Of a DNA stretch of 64,000 nucleotides, positions 35,206 through 64,000 are shown one piece after another; positions within the stretch are counted from its first letter, which is position 1; every line of letters begins with the position of its first letter. Made by a program: the position numbers and the translations under genes. Under the pieces are notes generated by a model. It was not told the DNA's origin. It made no database searches and was given only the letters and a program-made list of their open reading frames with translations. This DNA is from Pogonophryne albipinna (taxonomy: Eukaryota > Chordata > Actinopteri > Perciformes > Artedidraconidae), in NCBI GenBank assembly GCA_028583405.1, contig CM053259.1, forward strand, positions 18,079,594 to 18,143,593. The letters are read 5' to 3'.

Positions 35206-36117
35206 AACGGAACGGTGGTCTCCTGTTGCAGCTGCATGGGATGCTGAACCAGGCTGTGCATGAGCACAAAACCACATGCACAACCTCATCGTGTGCATTC
35301 ACTTTTATTTACTATCATTGAGGTTATACTAATGTTTTTTGCAACAAACTGTGAAAAAGATAAGTGCAGCTAAAAAAACACACCTATCTTTCAGCCTTTA
35401 AAAAAAAAAAGACAAAATGAAAGCAACACTTCTTCTGTAAACCCCCAAATACAGGGCAACACAAGTGACAGTGAATCTCATATAAAGTGATGATATGAAG
35501 AAAAACAGTTTGTAGGTGCATTTACAGATGTTCCTTCATCTACATTAAAAGGAGGATATCAGGATCTTGAAAGCTTCTACCCAATTTATCACAATTTAAC
35601 AACACTTTGATGTTAACAGCTCCAAAGAACATAACGTTAGGGCACTTGATATCCTAAAACTCCCCATTTGAAATGTTTTTGCAAAGTTAGGAAGCCAAGC
35701 AGACTTTGAAGAATCTTATCTCTTAAGTATTTTAGTTGGAAGATGATCACATCCTAATTGTGAGTAGCTCGAGATCCAGAAGTTTCTATCAGGAGCTGAA
35801 AAGAGAATACATATTGATGATGATGTGTTAGTGTGGATATACAGCTTGTTCCAGTGCCCCCAGGTGAACAAAAAGTTGGCTAATACAGGTTTCAACTGAA
35901 TTTTTGGTGTCCAAAGAGTCGGTTTATTATTTTGTATTTCACAAAAACAACGAAAAACCATTAATCCAGCTTTTCAAAGTGGGAAAATTCATGAAGACCT
36001 TTTGATATCGCCTTCTCCTCTCCCAGCTGTATCAAAGATTCTCAAGGTTATTTCAGATTATTTCTAACAACCTTTTTGTGTCCCCCTCTCTCTTTCTTTC
36101 TTCATCGTTGTCTGCAG

Positions 36118-39656
<3,539 letters not shown>

Positions 39657-39766
39657 AAAACTGGACTCTTCCCCCATCATTGCTTTGATTCATTTAACAC
39701 CATTTTAATATCTCTCCCAGCTGACCTACCTGAGATGGTTGACATTTGATCACTTGAGCTTTAGAG

Positions 39767-39895
<129 letters not shown>

Positions 39896-40536
39896 ATGCG
39901 ACTGTACTTGCTAAAAATACCAAAGCCTGCTGCAGATATACTGTCGTCTTTCAGACGCTAACATGCACATTCTGTACATGTGCCTCTATGCCTGATCAAA
40001 ATTGGCAGACAACACAGATCTCATACGTGATACAAATATAACACAAAGGACTGAAATCCCATCAAAGACTTGTTAAATGCTGAATCAAAGTTGTGCTATC
40101 TCTGTCGGAGAAGACGGTCGACGAGGTTAATCCAACAGATTCGTGACGTACATTGAGCCGAGTTCAAGTTTATTTTTGTTTTTATGCTCATTGTGTTCTC
40201 TTTTAACTGACTCGGGTTGTTGAGTGATGACTGACAGATTTTTACAAAGTATTCTAGCTCCATGTTAACACTGGAAAAAAATGAAGTAAATGAGTCTGGC
40301 ACTACAAGTTATCAAAGTATGGCTTAGGTAGACAAGAGATCTGGGACGTTTAGTTTTAAAGTACAGAATAATTTAAAAAGGGATAAAAGCAGTTTTTTTT
40401 TTTTAAATGTCTATTTTGGAGGAAGGTTACACCAAACCAAAATGATTCTCAGATTTCTAAATGAAGGGGAATATTTTGACTACAGGTCACAACCATCTGT
40501 TCTTTTGAAAATGACTTTTTATGCCAAGTTCTGTAT

Positions 40537-40537
<1 letters not shown>

Positions 40538-40596
<59 letters not shown>
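40538..40596. repeat. (CA)n microsatellite
   Basis: About 29 uninterrupted units. Confidence 0.98.
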
Positions 40597-40598
<2 letters not shown>

Positions 40599-41700
40599 TA
40601 ATTTAACAGATGGATACATGGATTTGACACATTCACATAAACTGAGCTGTGAACTGTGGTTCAACATGTGTATGAGCAAAGAAAAGTTAGTAGTTGTATG
40701 AATATATAGTATGTTACTTATATATTCTTTTACTCTGTGATCACATTGTGGCGGTTCGCTACAGTGGAAAAAATAATAATTTTACAATTTTGACTTCTAA
40801 ATTATTGGATTGTGATTATAAACATTTTAATTTACTTGACGAATATGATATGAGAGAAAGTTGTACAGTATATCACCCATATTTATGCTAGAGATGTTAA
40901 AAAAGGAGAGGACCACACATATTGCTAATCATTCAGAAAATCCTCAGCCACATTTAGTTTATAAAGGCTTCTTTTTGCCCTTTTTGAGAGAGAAAAAAGC
41001 AACAAATCTCAGTCCAATTCAGTCTACTGACATCTGTTTCCCAATAAGTCGGTACACATAGGCAGTCATTAGGATTGTGTGTATAAACGATGGCATACAA
41101 GTCATTAAAGTGCAACATTAACAACTGGAAATGTCAAGTCTTTTGCGAATGTGACTTTACATCTCTTTAATGTGCACATAAACATTTAAGTGCAACTGTG
41201 ACAAGGGAGATTACACTTTTTTTTATGATTATGTCGCACAGTAACAATTGACAAATGGAACAAAGCATTGAAGTTGACAGCGAGGAACAGCAGTGTCCAC
41301 CAAACATCACTGTGTTTTTGCAGGATGTACCGTTAGCTCTAACTAGCTTCTCACTTACCTCTGACACACCAAAATACGTGGTAAGTCTTAACGGGAAGCT
41401 TAATGATAACTTTTGGAGAAAAACGATTGTGATACACATTTCAAGTAGGTGATCATCAGGTACGTCAGTCCCACATTTCACTTCAATAGCATCTTGTGGT
41501 CAAGTGCCAAATATAGATAACTGAAATAGAAGCAAAAAAAAACACAGTATTGTATCCATTTATACTGTACAGTTGTCTGTCGAACAAAACACTTTGTCAC
41601 TGTATCATTTTGTAGATTTTGTATTGTTAACTGGTATGTATGTATTCTGTTTAGGTTTTCGATTTTGTTATTCAAATAAAGACAAAGTGGGAAAATGGCT

Positions 41701-43427
41701 GATTCTCTTTTTTATAGTCATAATGTTGCATTTGAAAGTAAGACATAATTAACCATGCGCATGGCTCGGGTTAACAGTGGTTCATCTATTTGACCACTCC
41801 TGTCAAGAAATATTTGAGGGATGCCAAAAATGTCATGGTTCGTAGACGATGGGCCTAAGCCTTGATGAATTTTCTGATTCCTTAACTGTTCCTCTGGCAT
41901 CACCAGTCATATTGTACTGTGGGTTTTAAGCTAAGAGAGTAGTACAACATTTAGTATACATTATGTAAATGGTATGAATTGTAGCACCATTATCAGGCCA
42001 AACACTTACATTTTGGGTCAAATACAGCCTCAAAGTGTCACCATCGGATCAAAAGGTACGGCTTTGTTTTTTTTAATTGAACGCTTTTCCATTGGCCCAA
42101 GCTAATTAGCACATGTTAGTATGCTAGCCTGCCAAACTTGGTGTGGCTGAAAGTGTTCAACTCTATGGATAAACTGCACCCGACAACACAGAGATACCAT
42201 TAGCTGAAAATAGGGTTTATAAACAATCGCTGTAAAAAATAAATAAACCAACCCCCAGCTCTGCCACAGTCACCAGAATATTAGGTGTTTGCTTGGCTTC
42301 TTTTAGCAACCAGCTACAGCAACATCAAACAAACAAATTAATTTGGCTAAAGATAACTAGCTTAAGTTAGCCGAGTTTAACAGAGTAAAGCTGTAACTGC
42401 CACTGACTAGTGACGAGGTGATTTGGTGTAGCTAAGTTGCCTTTAAACACACTCGTGAAGGCATTACAACAGTATTTCGGCCAGCATTAAACCTTTTTTA
42501 TCTTAAATATAGACTGCACACCCTGTTAGCATTGTCATTGTGTTAGCATTTAGCTCAACAAAACCTGTTCCACAGCCTCATAAAGGGCTCACTCTTTCTC
42601 TTATTTGTTTTTACCAAACATGACATCTGTATGTTTATACTTTTATTCATGTTTTCAATACAGCCAAGAACATGATGACATGTGCCATTTGACACCTGGC
42701 AGATGTTGTTTACTCTTTTTACTTCAAGAGTCATTACCATCTAATGTTACGTCCTACAAATAAACACTTAAGGCTATTTGTTGACATGTTTATAGATAGA
42801 ACAACATGGCTGAAAAATTGTCATTTAAAAACTCCTTGAGTACTCTTATAGAGGGCGACTAGAAACAAAGTCACTGAAATGTAAAGAACTTGAAATCTTT
42901 GAATAAATTGCTATAGAAATGCAAAACATTGTCCTTAAAAATAAATAACACAACTAACAAAAACAAAGGCATGCAAAGGAGCTAAGTTAATTAGGACCAA
43001 CTAATCCAGGCTACATGCAGGCATGATCCAGATGTGTTATTTGGCAAGATCACAAGACTGTACAGGAAAGTAGATATTTTTTCATACAATAACAAATATT
43101 CAGTAAAAGTGGGGACCACAGATATGTGCTCCATCAATTCACCTCACAACATAGGGGGTAAGCACAACCAGGAAGTGAATACAACCAGTTCATAGGGGTT
43201 TCTATGAAGTCCTCTAGTTTTCTGTGAAATACGACGTGTAGTGTAACAGTGCCAGAGAGGGATCAGGTGTGACGACATTGACCTCGGAGCGTCTGATTTA
43301 CGCCACCAATGGACCATCTCCAATACTGTCAGTCAGCTTATCAGCCAATCAATAGCAGCCTCGTGGATTGCAGTCACAGCGTCTCTTTTGTCTAAAGCTG
43401 CGGTCCTTCGAGTCCACCGAGGAGCGG
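41701..43427 (-). other. Intergenic/grhl2 3' UTR region
   Basis: Lies between the convergent genes. On the minus strand AATAAA at 42642-42647 is a candidate grhl2 polyadenylation signal, about 780 nt after the stop. No other gene is seen. Confidence 0.4.
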
Positions 43428-61527
<18,100 letters not shown>

Positions 61528-61935
61528 ATTTAGCTTCCTCTACGATTCTTCCTTGTGAAACTGGACTTTCAAGTCGGAGCAGGTAATAGAGTGTGTGAGT
61601 TGCCAGAAGTTGGGCTACAGGTAAGTCGACTTTTCTCGCCCCGTTTCTTTCCCTCCCTCTCCCTCCCTCTCCCTCTCTCCACCTGGCAGGTACTAGAGCC
61701 GCTTTTGTCCGCAAACAGCCAATCACCCTGTCTTGTGTTCATTTAGTACGCATATTATGACAAATATCCACACATCCTGCTGCCATGAATTATAATATTT
61801 GCCTAGGCTTGCTTTAATGGCAGCGGGGCAGCTTTAGCCGAAATTCTTTCACTGTGAAAAAGAGTTGAAGGTGAGGGCGAGTCTGACGCTGATTGGCCAG
61901 TGCAGAATGAGCCGGGCTCTGATTGGCCAGTGAGT
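61528..61935 (-). promoter_or_regulatory. grhl2: grhl2 5' UTR and proximal promoter
   Basis: Upstream of the start codon the sequence turns GC-rich with a CCAAT-type box (GCCAATCAC on +, near 61718-61726), a purine/pyrimidine tract (61650-61680) and an E-box CACCTG (61680). Two identical 10-mers GATTGGCCAG at 61891-61900 and 61921-61930, exactly 30 bp apart, are further NF-Y-type sites. No TATA box in position. The transcription start is not determined. Confidence 0.5.
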
Positions 61936-62351
61936 CAGGTAGAGGCCCACCTCACCTGCAAGCAAACTAAAAGCGTGCATTGAAAGCCCCAAAATGACAC
62001 AGAAAACGTGGAAACACGGGCAGCTATTTAGGTTTAACGCTCTAAATGAAGTTATTTGCCATAGCTTTATTTGTTCTAGAACATTTTTTATTTATAAAAC
62101 AACAGGGATAAAGTCTGTGGGGAAGGTATCCACATATTGACCCCAGACACACAACCACATCACGTCCACTGATTTAACCTTTTTGCACCCCCCTCTGAAT
62201 GTTCATAATGACTTGTGTGTGAGTGTCTGTGTTTGAGCTGATCTCAGAGCAGACAGGAGCCCTGTCATTAGTTGACACAATGCCATTGTCCCCTTAATGA
62301 AGCCATTGTATGAGAAGATCCAAGAGTTTGGGATTAATCTGCCAGAGCAAA

Positions 62352-62352
<1 letters not shown>

Positions 62353-62393
<41 letters not shown>
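62353..62393. repeat. (TG)n microsatellite
   Basis: About 20 units. Confidence 0.97.
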
Positions 62394-62395
<2 letters not shown>

Positions 62396-62937
62396 ATACT
62401 CAATTTTTTGTTGTTTTAGTTAGTGTTTTATTGATGCAGGAAGATAAAAGACAGTATTAATCTTAATGGGAGATTCTAGTGTAACAGCAGTCGTGTCACA
62501 CTTAACCACATACATTTGTGTATTGGGTATTGGTAAAGACACTTTAAATGGTAGATGGTAGAAATAAAATCATGAAAACGTTTAAATATATGATCTTTAA
62601 ACGTAATTAATGGGTAATACTAAACTGAAAATGTACTGAATTTATCGCTCTAAATAACCAAAGTACAACTACATCTTCCAACATCATTTTACTCATGAAA
62701 CAGCTATCAAAACTCTCAGATCTTCTTTCACCACTTCTGCAGGGGTTACTTTAAAAACATGCAGAAAAGATAAACTCCCAAGATGGATCTTCAGAAACGG
62801 TTGGGATGCAATTTCTAAACTGGTTTTATGTCCTGAAGGTGTTTGCATGACAAAATATGGGCCTTTGGTTATGAATGGTTTCAGACACTCTTTTATGGAA
62901 ATCACAAAATGTCGTTTTAGATTCAGTTAAACCGTCA

Positions 62938-62940
<3 letters not shown>

Positions 62941-63009
<69 letters not shown>
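62941..63009. repeat. (GT)n microsatellite
   Basis: About 34 units. Confidence 0.97.
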
Positions 63010-63011
<2 letters not shown>

Positions 63012-63350
63012 GAGCAAGCATTTGTTTGTGCAGAACTATAAATGATATCCTCCCTTGTCCAATTTGTTTCACAGAGTACCTGAGCCTCAGCTCTCTGTGT
63101 ATGTGTTTGAATGGAACTGCTAGATAAATACAGGTGGGGTCCGTTTCTTACAACAACACACAGATAGAGAGACGATCAACAGAGGAAGAGACAGGATAAA
63201 AACACATTTAAATTAGGAGAGAAAAAGATGGATGTTTCCAAGCATTATCAATCTTTACTAACACTTGTTCTCATGAACATAGATGCATAACGTGGTGGGC
63301 AAACTGAGCTCAAGCCCACTGAGCAAAATCTTTTTTTAATTTCTTGTTAA

Positions 63351-63866
63351 CCCTGTAAAGCCCAAAAATAGAAAAACATTAGAATTTTTTTTTTGACCTT
63401 TCAGATGTTGTTGTAGGGAGCATCTGGAGCAGAAATGAAAGAGTTTTCAAATGTTTTACGTTTTGGTAAGTTTTTAGCGAAATGTTGTAATATTGCAACG
63501 TTGGGCTTAGGTGGGAGCAGAATTCCTGTATTTCTACTCACATTGTCTGCTCTGCTGTCACACCATTTGACAGCACAGATGTTGTGGTTGGTCTCCACTC
63601 GGATGTCAAAGCTTCCTCTCCCTTTTTTCTTCAAGCTCTTCTCCTCTTCAAGGTTGCAGTTGGGTAAGCGCACATGCCTGGCTGTTCCCACATAATGAAT
63701 CCCGTGATCAAGGGGCTTCACTACCAATGGGACACAGGTGAAGTAGTTGTCTGCATAGATCTTATAGTTCTGACCTACTGGAAGCGTGGAGGCAAGCTTC
63801 ATCACAACATCACCCGACAATCCAAGTTCAGACTTGGCTCGTATCCCATTGACACTGCCTTGGTAC
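63351..63866 (-). pseudogene. piggyBac-type transposase fragment with terminal repeat
   Basis: On the minus strand from 63866 the frame reads YQGSVNGIRAKSELGLSGDV, then YADNYFTCVPLV, HYVGTARHVRLPNC, EEKSLKKKGRGSFDIRVETN and ICAVKWCDSRAD, the catalytic-core region of PGBD/DDE_Tnp_1_7 transposases (the DN of ADNYF is a conserved acidic position). Similarity ends after VKWCDSRAD and a stop follows at 63401, so the C-terminus is lost, perhaps by frameshift. The element end is TTAA (63347-63350) followed by CCCTGTAAAGCCC, the expected piggyBac target and terminus. The upstream part is cut at 63867 by a hAT terminus. Confidence 0.8.
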
Positions 63867-64000
63867 CAGAGTTGGGTGTAACGCGTTACTGAAATAATAT
63901 TACTTTTGTCGGTAACGGAGTAGTGTAACGCGCTACTTTTATAATTCAGTAATCACACTACAGTTACTAACATTGCCCCGACACGCGTTACTTCGTTACT
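63867..64000. mobile_element. hAT terminus running off the window
   Basis: Opens CAGAGTTGGGTGTAACGCGT, rich in GTAACG / CGTTAC words, related to the fragment at 8305. It interrupts the piggyBac transposase. The other end lies outside the window. Confidence 0.65.

Larger units (their letters stand above)
61936..63346. other. Intergenic region upstream of grhl2
   Basis: Holds two GT arrays and otherwise no recognised gene or element. Confidence 0.4.

Overview
This is eukaryotic DNA, almost certainly a teleost fish. It holds two spliced vertebrate genes with canonical GT-AG introns, very long (CA)n/(TG)n arrays, and a typical fish transposon load: hAT, Tol2-like hAT, PIF/Harbinger-like and piggyBac elements, BEL/Pao and L2 retroelements, and a tRNA-derived SINE. 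No bacterial operon, CRISPR array or rRNA/tRNA gene was seen.

Layout. 1-13 kb is a transposon cluster. A non-autonomous hAT (29-2061, 8-bp target duplication) carries a nested Harbinger-like element. Next comes a 10.57-kb segment (2447-13017) bounded by ~215-bp inverted repeats and a 7-bp direct repeat. It contains a decayed element-encoded gene with its own CRE/TATA promoter, a broken BEL/Pao gag, a hAT fragment, a SINE and a solo LTR. 13-22 kb has no recognisable gene; it holds a ~150-bp-period modular repeat and a Tol2-like hAT interrupted by an L2 LINE. At ~22.0 kb a promoter-like block (inverted CCAAT, E-box, perfect CRE) precedes a predicted non-coding exon with a consensus donor, proposed as the ncald 5' UTR exon. 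22-36 kb would be ncald intron 1, with more transposons and a 415-bp TG array.

36.1-39.7 kb holds the three coding exons of a neuronal calcium sensor of the hippocalcin/neurocalcin group (192 aa, closest to neurocalcin delta, ncald). Its 3' UTR probably runs to an AATAAA near 41.68 kb. From 61.5 kb down to 43.4 kb on the minus strand lies a complete 16-exon grainyhead-like 2 gene (grhl2, 611 codons, every phase consistent). The two genes converge tail to tail, as GRHL2 and NCALD do at human 8q22.3. The end of the window holds a broken piggyBac transposase cut by another hAT terminus.

The genes do different jobs: ncald is a myristoylated EF-hand calcium switch of neurons, and grhl2 is an epithelial transcription factor. 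The most notable structural feature is a ~131-unit TG array that forms the end of grhl2 intron 5 right up to the acceptor of exon 6. I found no clearly new multi-gene system; the best candidate for something undescribed is the 10.57-kb inverted-repeat element.
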